From Fructilactobacillus carniphilus (GTDB lineage: Bacteria > Bacillota > Bacilli > Lactobacillales > Lactobacillaceae): a stretch of 64,000 nt of DNA. The notes beneath the pieces were generated by a model. That model saw only the letters and a program-made list of their open reading frames with translations. It did no database searches and had not been told where the DNA came from. The translations under genes were made by a program, and so were the position numbers. The stretch is taken from the NCBI RefSeq assembly GCF_024029675.1, contig NZ_CP097121.1:1240001-1304000 (forward strand). The letters are read 5' to 3'. Numbering within the stretch: the stretch's first letter is position 1; each line of letters starts with the position of its first letter. Positions 19,021-28,081 of the stretch are shown piece after piece.

Positions 19021-20064
19021 ATGGATGCAGAAATCAGGGAGATGAACCTCCAGAATCCGGATGAGTTTGAGCAGTGGCGCTCGTTTCTTGCGGGTCTAGG
19101 CATTGCGAACTTTACGGCTGATGAGGTGGATCCGTTAGACGGAACGATTGGGCTGTTCGAAGGGGACCGCTTAATGGCCACCGGATCGTACTCCGAAAAC
19201 ATTCTGAAGTACATCGGGGTGTGCCACAAAACCAGTGAAAATGGGGTCTACTTTAACAAGATTGTGTCAACGTTACTGACGATTTTAGGTCAGCAAGGGA
19301 TTTTTCACATCTTTGTGTTCACCAAGCCCCAGTATTCGGCTAGTTTTCAGCACGTGGGATTTCAAGAAATCGTTCACAGCGAGAACGCCGCGTTCTTAGA
19401 AACTGGGCCGACCTCAATTAAGGACTACCTGGCCGGAATTCCCAAGGTGGAGGGCGTAAGCTCCGCCATTGTGATGAATGCTAATCCGTTTACTTTGGGA
19501 CACCGGTACCTGGTGGAGGAAGCAGCCCGGCATAGCAGCCACGTGTACGTGTTTGTGGTTAGCACCGATAAATCGCTGTTTAACTCGCAGGAACGCTTGG
19601 AGATGGTGAAGGCCGGCACCGCTGATTTAGAGAACGTTGACGTGGTCAGTGGTTCGGACTATTTGGTGAGTTATGCCACCTTTCCAGCGTACTTTTTAAA
19701 GAGTGATACGAATCGGGTCCGGTACCAAACCACGATTGATGCGTTAATCTTTAAAGAACGGATTGCGCCGGCGTTAAACATTACCACCCGTTATTTGGGG
19801 ACGGAACCACATTCAGAGACAACAAACGTTTATAATGAGGTTTTAGAAAGCGTCCTGCCACCGACGGTTCAGGTTGAGATTATTCCCCGGAAGGAAACGA
19901 ACGGCAAGATTATCTCAGCGCGCGACGTGCGGTTGGCGATTAAGGACGATCGGTTAGCTGATTTAACTGACCTGGTCCCGCCGACAACGGCGACTTTCAT
20001 CACGGAGCACAAGGTAGAATTGCAAGCACGGATTAGGAAAGGAATGAAGATTGATGGAAATTAA
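19021..20064 (+). CDS. citC: [Citrate (pro-3S)-lyase] ligase
   Basis: 347 residues. The N-terminal third resembles a GNAT fold, and the C-terminal nucleotidyltransferase domain has the phosphate-binding motif MNANPFTLGHRYLVEEAA. It activates citrate lyase by acetylating the thiol of the CitD prosthetic group with acetate and ATP. The ribosome site is modest (AGGG). Its end overlaps the start of citD by 11 nt. Confidence 0.93.
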   Translation: MDAEIREMNLQNPDEFEQWRSFLAGLGIANFTADEVDPLDGTIGLFEGDRLMATGSYSENILKYIGVCHKTSENGVYFNKIVSTLLTILGQQGIFHIFVFTKPQYSASFQHVGFQEIVHSENAAFLETGPTSIKDYLAGIPKVEGVSSAIVMNANPFTLGHRYLVEEAARHSSHVYVFVVSTDKSLFNSQERLEMVKAGTADLENVDVVSGSDYLVSYATFPAYFLKSDTNRVRYQTTIDALIFKERIAPALNITTRYLGTEPHSETTNVYNEVLESVLPPTVQVEIIPRKETNGKIISARDVRLAIKDDRLADLTDLVPPTTATFITEHKVELQARIRKGMKIDGN

Positions 20065-20347
20065 AAAAACAGCCATGGATGGCACGTTAGAGTCATCTGA
20101 CATCCAAATCACCGTTAGCAAGGGAACGGATGGGGTGCAAATTGATTTAACCTCAGACGTCCAAGAACGATTTGGGGAACAAATTAAGCAGACCATTGAA
20201 AAGGTCGTGAAGGACTTTGACGTGGACAATGTTAACGTCAAAGCCGTGGACCAAGGGGCTTTGGACTGTGTCATTAAAGCGCGGACCATTACGGCCTTAC
20301 AACGGGCCCTTGGGACCAGCGCAGAACCAGCATGGGAGGTACTCTAA
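20054..20347 (+). CDS. citD: Citrate lyase acyl carrier protein (gamma subunit)
   Basis: 97 residues from the ATG at 20054, inside the end of citC. Ser14 in the context GTLESSD is the attachment site for the phosphoribosyl-dephospho-CoA group in known CitD proteins. The length and the C-terminal RTITALQRALG match the family. Overlaps at both ends point to translational coupling with citC and citE. Confidence 0.95.
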   Translation: MEIKKTAMDGTLESSDIQITVSKGTDGVQIDLTSDVQERFGEQIKQTIEKVVKDFDVDNVNVKAVDQGALDCVIKARTITALQRALGTSAEPAWEVL

Positions 20348-21261
20348 TGACATTTAAAAAAGATCGTTTACGGCGGACAATGATGTTCGTTCCCGGAAAC
20401 AACGCCGGGATGTTAAAGGATGCCGGCATTTACGGCGCCGACTCCATCATGTTTGACTTAGAAGATGCCGTTTCGTTGGCTGAAAAGGATTCCGCACGAA
20501 TCTTGGTCTACGAAGCTTTGCAAACCGTTGATTACGGTGATACCGAATTGGTAGTCCGGATTAACGGATTGGATACGGATTTCTTCCAAGCTGACATTCA
20601 AGCAATGGTGAAAGCCGGAATCGACGTCATTCGGATTCCCAAGGTCGAAAATGCCGACATGATTCGGGAAACCGAAAACTTGGTGGCTGCTGCCGAAGAA
20701 AAATTTGGCATTCCCGTTGGGACCACTCACTTGATGGCTGCGATTGAAAGCGCCGAAGGGGTCTTGAACGTGAAAGAAATTGCCAAGGCTTCGGACCGGA
20801 TGATTGGGATTGCCTTATCAGCCGAAGATTACACGACGGACTTACAAACCCACCGTTACCCAGGCGGAAAAGAATTGGAATTCGCCCGGAACATGATTAT
20901 CAACGCCGCTCGGGCTGCCAAGATTTCGGCCTTTGATACGGTTTACACCAACGTGGACAACGTGGATGGTTTGATTGAAGAAACTGAATTCATTCACCAA
21001 TTAGGTTACGATGGGAAGTCAGTTATTAACCCACGGCAAATCCCTGTAATTAACAAGGTCTTTGAACCAAGTGAAGCAGAAGTTAAGAACGCCCAAAACG
21101 TGATTGCTGCCATTGAACGAGCTCACCAAGCTGGTTCTGGAGTAATTGCCATGAACGGTCAAATGGTGGACCGTCCGGTGGTAATGCGGGCTGAACGGGT
21201 TATGAAACTGGCCAAGGCTTCTGGAATCGTCGACAAGGAGGGTCACTACATTGGAGAATAA
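20347..21261 (+). CDS. citE: Citrate lyase beta subunit
   Basis: 304 residues from the ATG overlapping the citD stop (TAATG). GGAGG lies just upstream, and an ATG five codons earlier sits on that site. HpcH/HpaI-type TIM barrel: [15 protein letters not shown] at the start, DLEDAV with the metal-binding acids, VRINGLDTD, and [10 protein letters not shown]. It cleaves citryl-ACP to oxaloacetate and acetyl-ACP. Confidence 0.96.
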   Translation: MTFKKDRLRRTMMFVPGNNAGMLKDAGIYGADSIMFDLEDAVSLAEKDSARILVYEALQTVDYGDTELVVRINGLDTDFFQADIQAMVKAGIDVIRIPKVENADMIRETENLVAAAEEKFGIPVGTTHLMAAIESAEGVLNVKEIAKASDRMIGIALSAEDYTTDLQTHRYPGGKELEFARNMIINAARAAKISAFDTVYTNVDNVDGLIEETEFIHQLGYDGKSVINPRQIPVINKVFEPSEAEVKNAQNVIAAIERAHQAGSGVIAMNGQMVDRPVVMRAERVMKLAKASGIVDKEGHYIGE

Positions 21262-22789
21262 ATTAGGACGGGAATTACCCAGCACTTTATTAGAAAAATT
21301 AGACTTTAAACCGTTTACGACCACTGAAATTGGTCACCCAATTGTGCAACGGACTGCTCCAAAGGTTCGTTTATCAACCGGTGATGACAAGGTCACAAAC
21401 GACTTGAAACAAATCGTGAAGGATAACGTTAAAGACGGCATGACGATTTCTTTCCACCACCACTTCCGGAATGGGGACTTTGTTTTTAACCAAGTGATGA
21501 AAGAAATCATGGCACAAGGGATTAAAGACCTGACGTTAGCCCCATCTTCATTAACGGGTGCTATGAATGACGTAGCTATTGAAGCCATTAAAAACGGCAC
21601 GGTTACTAACATCACCACCTCTGGGATGCGGGGTTCACTAGGGGACGAAGTTTCTCATGGTTTACTACCTAACCCAGTCATTTTCCGTTCGCACGGGGGT
21701 CGGGCTCGGGCCATCGAAAACGGCGACATTAAGATTGACGTGGCCTTTTTAGGGGTACCAAACGCTGACCGGTGTGGAAACGCCAACGGGATGTACGGGG
21801 AAGAAGCCTTTGGTTCGCTGGGTTACGCCTTAATGGACGCTAACTACGCTGACAAGGTGGTCCTCTTAACCGACAACCTCGTGGATTACCCCAACACGCC
21901 AGCTTCCATCAAGCAAACGCAAGTTGACTACGTAGTGGAAGTGGACCAAGTGGGTGATCCTGACAAGATTGGTTCAGGAGCAACTCGGTTCACGAAGGAT
22001 CCGAAGAACTTGAAGATTGCGAACTTAGTTAGTGACGTCATCACCAATTCTTCGTACTTTAAAGAAGGATTCTCCTTCCAAACTGGTTCTGGTGGAGCTG
22101 CCTTAGCCGTTACCCGTTACTTGCGGACAGCCATGGTTAACAAGAACATCCACGCTTCCTTTGGACTCGGAGGAATTACGAAGCCAATGGTTGACCTCTT
22201 AGAAGAAGGTTTGATTGGCAAGTTAATGGACGTGCAAGACTTTGATAAGACGGCCGCCCAATCCATGAAGGATAACCTGGATCAACAAGAAATTGATGCT
22301 TCCTGGTACGCTGATCCTGATAACAAGGGGGCCATGGTTGATCAATTAGACGTTTCGATTTTGAGTGCCTTAGAAATTGACACCGACTTTAACGTGAACG
22401 TCTTAACTGGTTCCGATGGAGTAATCCGGGGGGCCGTTGGTGGACACCAAGATGCTGCCACTGCCAAAATGACAATTATCTGTGCACCGCTAGTTCGGGG
22501 TCGGATTCCTTCCGTTGTGAAGAGCGTCGGCACAGCCGTTACGCCAGGTAGTTCAATTGACGTGCTGGTTACGGAACGAGGGATTGCTGTGAACCCGAAC
22601 CGTCCAGAACTCAAGGAAGAATTGTCCAACGTTCCTGGTTTGAATATTTACACCATTGATGAATTAGCCGACATGGCTCAAGCAATTGTGGGTCAAGAAG
22701 CAGACCTGAACTTCACCGACCGCACCGTTGGTTTGGTTGAATACCGGGATGGTTCGATCATTGATGCCATTAAAGAAGTAAAAGACTAG
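21251..22789 (+). CDS. citF: Citrate lyase alpha subunit
   Basis: 512 residues, the normal CitF size. A TTG start at 21251 is chosen because AAGGAGG lies 8 nt upstream; it overlaps the citE end by 11 nt. It is a CoA-transferase-family protein with [20 protein letters not shown] and [16 protein letters not shown]. It transfers citrate onto the acyl carrier in exchange for acetate. A terminator follows. Confidence 0.96.
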   Translation: MENKLGRELPSTLLEKLDFKPFTTTEIGHPIVQRTAPKVRLSTGDDKVTNDLKQIVKDNVKDGMTISFHHHFRNGDFVFNQVMKEIMAQGIKDLTLAPSSLTGAMNDVAIEAIKNGTVTNITTSGMRGSLGDEVSHGLLPNPVIFRSHGGRARAIENGDIKIDVAFLGVPNADRCGNANGMYGEEAFGSLGYALMDANYADKVVLLTDNLVDYPNTPASIKQTQVDYVVEVDQVGDPDKIGSGATRFTKDPKNLKIANLVSDVITNSSYFKEGFSFQTGSGGAALAVTRYLRTAMVNKNIHASFGLGGITKPMVDLLEEGLIGKLMDVQDFDKTAAQSMKDNLDQQEIDASWYADPDNKGAMVDQLDVSILSALEIDTDFNVNVLTGSDGVIRGAVGGHQDAATAKMTIICAPLVRGRIPSVVKSVGTAVTPGSSIDVLVTERGIAVNPNRPELKEELSNVPGLNIYTIDELADMAQAIVGQEADLNFTDRTVGLVEYRDGSIIDAIKEVKD

Positions 22790-22803
22790 TTACACGCAAA
22801 AAG

Positions 22804-22839
22804 AAAGCGGGACCTGCTTGCCAGACGCCCGCTTTTTTG
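22804..22839 (+). terminator. Terminator between citF and citX
   Basis: AAAGCGGG pairs with CCCGCTTT around a loop of about 15 bases, followed by a T-run. It would lower expression of the accessory genes citX and citG compared with the structural subunits. Confidence 0.75.
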
Positions 22840-22866
22840 CTTGTTAAATTCTATGGGAGAAAACGG

Positions 22867-23406
22867 ATGAGAGACCTATTTACGACGGGGACGCCCCAGA
22901 CCATCGCCGACGTCTTACACAGTAAGGACGAACGGGTGCACCGGCAGCAACAATTGCTGACCCAGTTTCCGCAAGGGACGGTCGTGGCGCTGAAGATGAA
23001 CGTCCCCGGTCCGATTAAGACCAATGCGGAGCTGCAAGAATTATTTATAGCCGGACAACGGCAGTTCGAAGCCCAGTTTCAGGATGTGAAACAGCTCCAA
23101 ACACCGATTGTGACCACCACATCAGCCGGGACTGAGGTCTTTTATGTCTTTGCAGTAGCCGGAACGACGGCGAAACAACGCGCGATGACCTTTGAAGACC
23201 AGGAACCGCTGGGGCGCTTATTTGATGCGGACGTGTTTACCAGCAATCAGCAACATTATTCGCGCAGTACCATGGGTTATCCGGTTCGCCGTTGTTTTTT
23301 GTGTGATCGACCAGCGAAGGAGTGCGGGCGGAACCGAACCCACTCGGTGGCGGAACTGCAGACCTACTTTAATCAGGTGGCCACGGAGGTGCTCGGGGAT
23401 GACTAA
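22867..23406 (+). CDS. citX: Apo-citrate lyase phosphoribosyl-dephospho-CoA transferase
   Basis: 179 residues from the ATG at 22867 with GGGAG upstream. It has the CitX pattern: KMNVPGPIKTN, an AGTT..RAMTFEDQEPLGRLFDADVF core, and a Cys-rich C-terminal RRCFLCDRPAKECGRNR. It transfers the prosthetic group made by CitG to Ser14 of CitD. It overlaps citG by 8 nt. Confidence 0.92.
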   Translation: MRDLFTTGTPQTIADVLHSKDERVHRQQQLLTQFPQGTVVALKMNVPGPIKTNAELQELFIAGQRQFEAQFQDVKQLQTPIVTTTSAGTEVFYVFAVAGTTAKQRAMTFEDQEPLGRLFDADVFTSNQQHYSRSTMGYPVRRCFLCDRPAKECGRNRTHSVAELQTYFNQVATEVLGDD

Positions 23407-24286
23407 CGCGTCGCTCGACCTTACCTTTCCGCAGCAGGACGCAGAAAGCATCAGTCAAACCGCGGTAGCAGCGCTTTTAGACGAAGTGGTTACGCACCCC
23501 AAACCAGGTCTGGTCGATCCGGTTGATAACCGGGGGCACGAGGACATGGACGTTTACCTGTTTATCGACAGTGCGCTGAGCATGCAACCCTACTTGAAAC
23601 AGTGTTTTCAATCCGGAATAAACTTTACTGGCGTTGAGCTGACCAATTTAATGGCGCAGCTACGACCGTTGGGAATGACGGCGGAACGGCGGATGTTTGC
23701 TGTAACCAACGACGTGAACACGCACAAGGGCGCCATCTTCGTGCTGGGGATTATACTGGCAGCCTGTGGGTATGCCCAAGCGCAAGCCGGAGCGAGTGAC
23801 ATTCATTTGACCTCTGTTTTAGCCACCGAACGAGCCATGACGGCGGGGTTAATCAGCAATGATTTTTCCCAGTTAGACCACAAGGAACATCTAACCGCGG
23901 GAGAACGTCAGTACCTAGAGTATGGCACCACGGGAATTCGAGGCGAGGCAGAAGCTGGTTTTCCCACTGTTTTTCAGCATGGACTGCCAGCGTTGTTGGC
24001 TAGTTCCGGCAGCCAAAGGGAGCGGATTTTAACCGCACTGCTAGCCATCGTTGCGAACAACCGGGACAGTAACCTAATTAAACGGGCGGGAACTCCGGCA
24101 ATCGTGGCTCAAGCTCAATCCCAGGCGGAAGAATTGTTACATGTGAAACAAACGACGGGTCGGTTAGATTTAGTGGCGTTACAACGGATGACGGATCAAT
24201 TTGCTGCTCAGAATTTGAGTCTGGGCGGTTCAGCCGATTTATTAATTCTAACGATTTTTGTGGCACGGTTGACCCACCGGTTATAA
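23399..24286 (+). CDS. citG: Triphosphoribosyl-dephospho-CoA synthase
   Basis: 295 residues from the ATG at 23399, supported by GGAGG 9 nt upstream; an upstream frame that would add about 69 residues is the shadow of citX. Conserved motifs are EVVTHPKPGLVDP, GHEDMDVYLFIDSA and TNDVNTHKGAIF. It makes the citrate lyase prosthetic group precursor from ATP and dephospho-CoA. The coding sequence contains a parS-like palindrome at 24135-24150. Confidence 0.94.
   Translation: MTNASLDLTFPQQDAESISQTAVAALLDEVVTHPKPGLVDPVDNRGHEDMDVYLFIDSALSMQPYLKQCFQSGINFTGVELTNLMAQLRPLGMTAERRMFAVTNDVNTHKGAIFVLGIILAACGYAQAQAGASDIHLTSVLATERAMTAGLISNDFSQLDHKEHLTAGERQYLEYGTTGIRGEAEAGFPTVFQHGLPALLASSGSQRERILTALLAIVANNRDSNLIKRAGTPAIVAQAQSQAEELLHVKQTTGRLDLVALQRMTDQFAAQNLSLGGSADLLILTIFVARLTHRL
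24135..24150. other. parS-like site 3 (inside citG)
   Basis: TGTTACATGTGAAACA, one base from the ParB consensus TGTTNCACGTGAAACA, about 13 kb from oriC. Confidence 0.6.
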
Positions 24287-24325
24287 TAAGAATAATTATG
24301 ACAAATGATTCGAGGAGGTTATCAC

Positions 24326-25213
24326 ATGGTTAAATTTATTGAACGCCAAACTCACTTCGTGCCTGTTGAGACAGAGGGGATTAAACAGGAACTAGATCTA
24401 CCGTATGCGGATGGGGAACGTCAGCGACTCGATTTGTACTGGCCGGATGCAGCACAGGGTCCTTATCCGGTGATCATCGACATTCACGGTGGTGGGATGT
24501 ACTTTGGAGCTAAGAGTTCGCAAAAACTGGCCGGAGCTTTAGAACTACGAAAACAGGGTTACGCGATTGTGAGTCCGAATTACTCGCTAAGTTACATGGC
24601 GCCGTTTCCCCAACCGGTTTACGAAATCAAAGCGGTAATTCGTTGGGTTAAAGCCCATGCAGCAGATTATCAGCTGGATCCTGACAATGTCTATTTGATG
24701 GGTGAATCATCAGGGGCCCAGTTAGCCATGCTGGCAGCGGCTTCGAGTGGATCCGGTCAGCTTCAGAGTCCTCTCGGTGGTAATTTCCACGTCAGTGACC
24801 GGGTGAACGGCGTGATTGCCTCCTACGGACCGTATGACTTAGCCCTGATGAAGGCCCAATTTGCGGTCTTGAACCAAACGCCCAAGTTTGCGGAAATAGG
24901 GGATGCTGATTCCTTTGAAGGGGTCATGCTGGGCTTTCATCGACCGGCCGACGTTCCAGAATTGAATGCCATGGCTAATCCGGCTACGTATCTTAATCAG
25001 CAGATGGTTCCAGTTTTAATGTACGCCGGTACGGGCGACCGAGTGGTTCCATACGTGCAGACGATTAACCTGGCGGCGCAAATTGCCACGGTGATTGGGC
25101 AAGACCAGGTCGAGGTTCACATTGTGCCAGACGTGCCCCATGGTCCATCCGGGTTCTTGACGGCTGAGGTAACTCAGCAAAAAGAGAACTTTTTAAAACG
25201 AAATCGCCATTAA
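24326..25213 (+). CDS. Alpha/beta hydrolase, esterase/lipase type
   Basis: 295 residues from the ATG at 24326 (GAGGAGG 7 nt upstream). It has the oxyanion motif HGGG (IIDIHGGGMYFG), the nucleophile GESSGAQ and the C-terminal catalytic His in VPDVPHGPSGF. This is the carboxylesterase/BD-FAE group of intracellular esterases. The Asp is likely in YAGTGDRVVPY. It follows the cit cluster but has no evident link to citrate use. Confidence 0.85.
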   Translation: MVKFIERQTHFVPVETEGIKQELDLPYADGERQRLDLYWPDAAQGPYPVIIDIHGGGMYFGAKSSQKLAGALELRKQGYAIVSPNYSLSYMAPFPQPVYEIKAVIRWVKAHAADYQLDPDNVYLMGESSGAQLAMLAAASSGSGQLQSPLGGNFHVSDRVNGVIASYGPYDLALMKAQFAVLNQTPKFAEIGDADSFEGVMLGFHRPADVPELNAMANPATYLNQQMVPVLMYAGTGDRVVPYVQTINLAAQIATVIGQDQVEVHIVPDVPHGPSGFLTAEVTQQKENFLKRNRH

Positions 25214-25255
25214 ATGCTAAAATAGAACCAGCGCTACAAAATAAGGAGTAGAGAA

Positions 25256-25903
25256 ATGAAGACTGTTAAAGGAATTTTAAGTTGGATCATTCCCATTGTG
25301 CTGGGGCTACTAATTGCCTTGGTGATTAAGCAAACCCTGTTCACCGTGGCGAAGGTTAGTGGACCTTCCATGGATCCGAACTTACATGATCGTCAGACCA
25401 TTATGGTGTGGCGGCAAGCAAAGCTCAAACGCGGCAGTGTAATTGTTTTCAATGCGACGGGCGTGGACCCGACGGCAGCCGCTAATGATGGTGTAATCAA
25501 ACGGGTTCTAGGTTCTGCTGGGACTGACTACGTCAAGCGGGTTATCGCGGTTCCCGGTGATACGGTGGCATTTAAGAACAAAAAGCTGTACGTCAATGAT
25601 CAAGAGGTGAAGCAACCTTATATCAGCAAGGAACAACAAAGTCAGGGAACGGAGTATGCCAACCAAGCTGGTAATTGGGACCTCCATTCTCTGTCTACCC
25701 AAGCTCCCAACTGGATGAAAGATAAGGGAGCCATGAAGGTACCCGCGGGTAAGTACTTTGTGCTCGGTGATAACCGGAAAGTCTCAAACGATAGTCGATA
25801 CTGGGGCTTTGTTCCCAAGGATAAGGTGATTGGAGTGGTCCAAACCTTACCATTTGGGAGCACCAAGACTGAACGCAACAACATTAATCACCAAGCGCAA
25901 TAG
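25256..25903 (+). CDS. lepB: Signal peptidase I
   Basis: 215 residues: one N-terminal membrane anchor (about 8-27), then an outer S26 catalytic domain. The nucleophile is Ser38 in SGPSMDPN and the general base Lys94 in YVKRVIAVPGD. The later box is GDNRKVSNDSRYWG. It removes signal peptides from exported proteins. Two insertions around GVDPTAAANDG and EYANQAGNWD are typical of lactobacilli. AAGGAG lies before the ATG, and a terminator follows. Confidence 0.95.
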   Translation: MKTVKGILSWIIPIVLGLLIALVIKQTLFTVAKVSGPSMDPNLHDRQTIMVWRQAKLKRGSVIVFNATGVDPTAAANDGVIKRVLGSAGTDYVKRVIAVPGDTVAFKNKKLYVNDQEVKQPYISKEQQSQGTEYANQAGNWDLHSLSTQAPNWMKDKGAMKVPAGKYFVLGDNRKVSNDSRYWGFVPKDKVIGVVQTLPFGSTKTERNNINHQAQ

Positions 25904-25904
25904 C

Positions 25905-25938
25905 TAAAAACAACTCACAATTAGTGGGTTGTTTTTAG
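25905..25938 (+). terminator. Terminator after lepB
   Basis: TAAAAACAAC-CAC pairs with GTG-GTTGTTTTTA. Confidence 0.85.
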
Positions 25939-25998
25939 TTAAAATTGCTTTTTCGTAGAGAACTTCGTACAATGACAACTAAACGAAAGGAAGCGGAA

Positions 25999-27324
25999 AT
26001 GATGAACTTTGTAGAACCACTGACAGATGCAAAATTACGTGAGTTACAGCAGCATTTTATGGCTTGGTCCAACCATGAGGTGGTCGCCAATGCGATTAGT
26101 AGTAATGGGATTAACCAAACTGCGAAGAATGCGGCGGTTTTACGCCAGTTAAATCGGACTTTTTCGGATGAAATTAAGACCGGAAAGGTGTCGAACCAAA
26201 AGCAAAGTGGTCGGTGCTGGCTGTTTTCAATTTTAAACACGTTGCGGCATAAATTTGCGGACCAGTATAACGTGAAGGACTTTGAACTATCACAAAGTTA
26301 TCTCTTTTTCTGGGATAAAATTGAACGGGCGAACATGTTCTATTCACATTTGATTGCTTTGGCAGACCGCCCGCTTTCGGACCGGGACGTTACCTTTTAC
26401 TTGGAATCTCCTGATGATGATGGGGGTCAGTGGGCCATGGCTGCTTCACTGGTCCAAAAGTATGGGGTTGTTCCACGTGAAACTTTCCCAGAAAATGCCG
26501 TTACAGAAAACACCAGTGAATTTGCAGCCCTTTTGAATCGAAAACTCCGTAAAGATGGCTTAGCTTTGCGGAAGTTGGTTCGAGCTGGGGCTAATGATGC
26601 TGAAATTGTGGCTGCTAAAGATCAATTTTTGAACGAGGTTTATCAAATTACCGCTAGTGCGATTGGCGTGCCACCAGAACGATTTGACCTTGAATACCGA
26701 GACGATGACAACCATTACCACTTGGATCAAGACGTGACGCCCAAAGAATTTTACCAAAAATACATTGGCGTAGATTTGAACGACTACGTGGTGTTGAGTA
26801 ATGCGCCCGATAAGAATTACTACCAAACGTATGCTTTACCGAGCCAGGATAACGTAATTGGCGGATTACCCATCCAATTTTTGAACCTGCCGATGGAGGA
26901 ACTGAAGCAAGCGGCCATTACGCAGCTACAAAACCAAGAAACGGTGTGGTTTGGAAATGACGTATTAAAACAAGCAGACCGAAAAGCCGGCATTTTAGAC
27001 AGCCAACTGTACCTACAAGATCAGCTCTTAGACGTTGATACGCAAATGAGTAAAAAAGAGCGGTTTGAATCTCGTGAGGCAGAAGTGAGTCATGCCATGA
27101 CGTTAACCGGAGTCGACCTAATTGACGGTCAACCACGGAAATGGAAAGTGGAAAATAGCTGGGGCGACAAGGTGGGTAAAGATGGTTACTTTGTGATGGG
27201 GGACAACTGGATGAATGACTACGTTTACGAAGTAGTCATTCAACGTAAGTACCTGACGGATAAGCAACAAGCCGCACTAAACTCAGACTTGATTGTGTTA
27301 CCACCATGGGATTCGTTGGCATAA
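25999..27324 (+). CDS. pepC: C1-family aminopeptidase C (bleomycin hydrolase type)
   Basis: 441 residues, the usual PepC length, starting MMNFVEPL with AAAGGA upstream. Catalytic Cys73 is in QSGRCWLFSILN, His in EVSHAMTLTGV and Asn in KVENSWGD. It is a cytoplasmic hexameric thiol aminopeptidase of the lactobacillus proteolytic system. An in-frame ATG upstream at 25972 (within a 25945 frame) has no ribosome site. A strong terminator follows. Confidence 0.96.
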   Translation: MMNFVEPLTDAKLRELQQHFMAWSNHEVVANAISSNGINQTAKNAAVLRQLNRTFSDEIKTGKVSNQKQSGRCWLFSILNTLRHKFADQYNVKDFELSQSYLFFWDKIERANMFYSHLIALADRPLSDRDVTFYLESPDDDGGQWAMAASLVQKYGVVPRETFPENAVTENTSEFAALLNRKLRKDGLALRKLVRAGANDAEIVAAKDQFLNEVYQITASAIGVPPERFDLEYRDDDNHYHLDQDVTPKEFYQKYIGVDLNDYVVLSNAPDKNYYQTYALPSQDNVIGGLPIQFLNLPMEELKQAAITQLQNQETVWFGNDVLKQADRKAGILDSQLYLQDQLLDVDTQMSKKERFESREAEVSHAMTLTGVDLIDGQPRKWKVENSWGDKVGKDGYFVMGDNWMNDYVYEVVIQRKYLTDKQQAALNSDLIVLPPWDSLA

Positions 27325-27326
27325 AT

Positions 27327-27371
27327 AAAAAAACCGTACTTAGTGGATTTTCACTAAGTCCGGTTTTTTAA
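27327..27371 (+). terminator. Terminator after pepC
   Basis: AAAAAACCG-ACTTAGTG pairs with CACTAAGT-CGGTTTTTT. Confidence 0.9.
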
Positions 27372-27918
27372 CGGTGTTCACCACTGGAGAAGTTATTTAT
27401 TCTGGACTTGAGGCGCGGCAGGGAACTTTTTATAATTCAATGTTACAAGCATTGCAATTAAACACCGCGTAGTTGGAGGCCATTTTTAGCTTAATTGGGG
27501 TTTTGGGGTTCTTCTATTTGCCGGTTAGATGGTGAATAACCGATTTTTGGTTCGTGATTTACTTGGCTTGTTAGTTCGTTCCTTTTCAATGCTGATGGAA
27601 TGGACTTAGTAATTAACATGGTGGCGCTATTGCTCTTTTTTTACAATCTTTATCGCCAAAAACATTCTGTTAGCCTTAATTGCTGAACTAGCAATTTCTA
27701 AACAGTACGAAGGAGCAGTGATGAGCATGGCTTCGTTCTGTGCGTAAGCTCTAATTACCTGGGTTGATGGCTTAAACGGAAAAATTTGGGATGTCCATAT
27801 CCCAACCACGGTCTATCACTTAAGCTGCTTAATTGGAATGGTCGTTTGGTTTGGTGGTACACTTTGTATCATTGTGCAACAATTTATCTTTAAAAGGCGA
27901 CAGGATTTAACTAATTAA
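27371..27918 (+). pseudogene. Decayed MFS transporter gene
   Basis: Three stretches on the plus strand read as pieces of a major facilitator permease. The first is GEVIYSGLEARQGTFYN, then after a TAG stop LEAIFSLIGVLGFFYLP (transmembrane 1-2 region). The second, in a shifted frame, is LLALIAELAISKQYEGAVMS (the conserved E..IS..Y.G block). After a further stop the third is WVDGLNGKIWD and a hydrophobic tail ending KRRQDLTN. Stops, frameshifts and loss of the middle show a dead gene. No start codon with a ribosome site remains. Confidence 0.75.
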
Positions 27919-28081
27919 AGCCCTGTTAAAAGTAGCTGAGTAAGGGGACTCATTTAGGTGGGTCTTTTTTTTTGAATTGGGACGTGGCTCTGCAAAATTG
28001 ATTGTTTGCAATTAAAAAACAGGTCCCATCCGAACATTAAATCAGGTATGATAGATATAAGCACAGAAGGAGGAAAATTAC

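Noticed and set aside
23192..23398. N-terminal extension of citG by about 69 residues
   Set aside because: The extension is the shadow of citX in another frame; the start at 23399 has a ribosome site and gives the normal CitG length.
27627..27809. Minus-strand 60-codon frame in the pepC-cls gap
   Set aside because: The plus strand of the same stretch reads as decayed MFS transporter, which explains the sequence.
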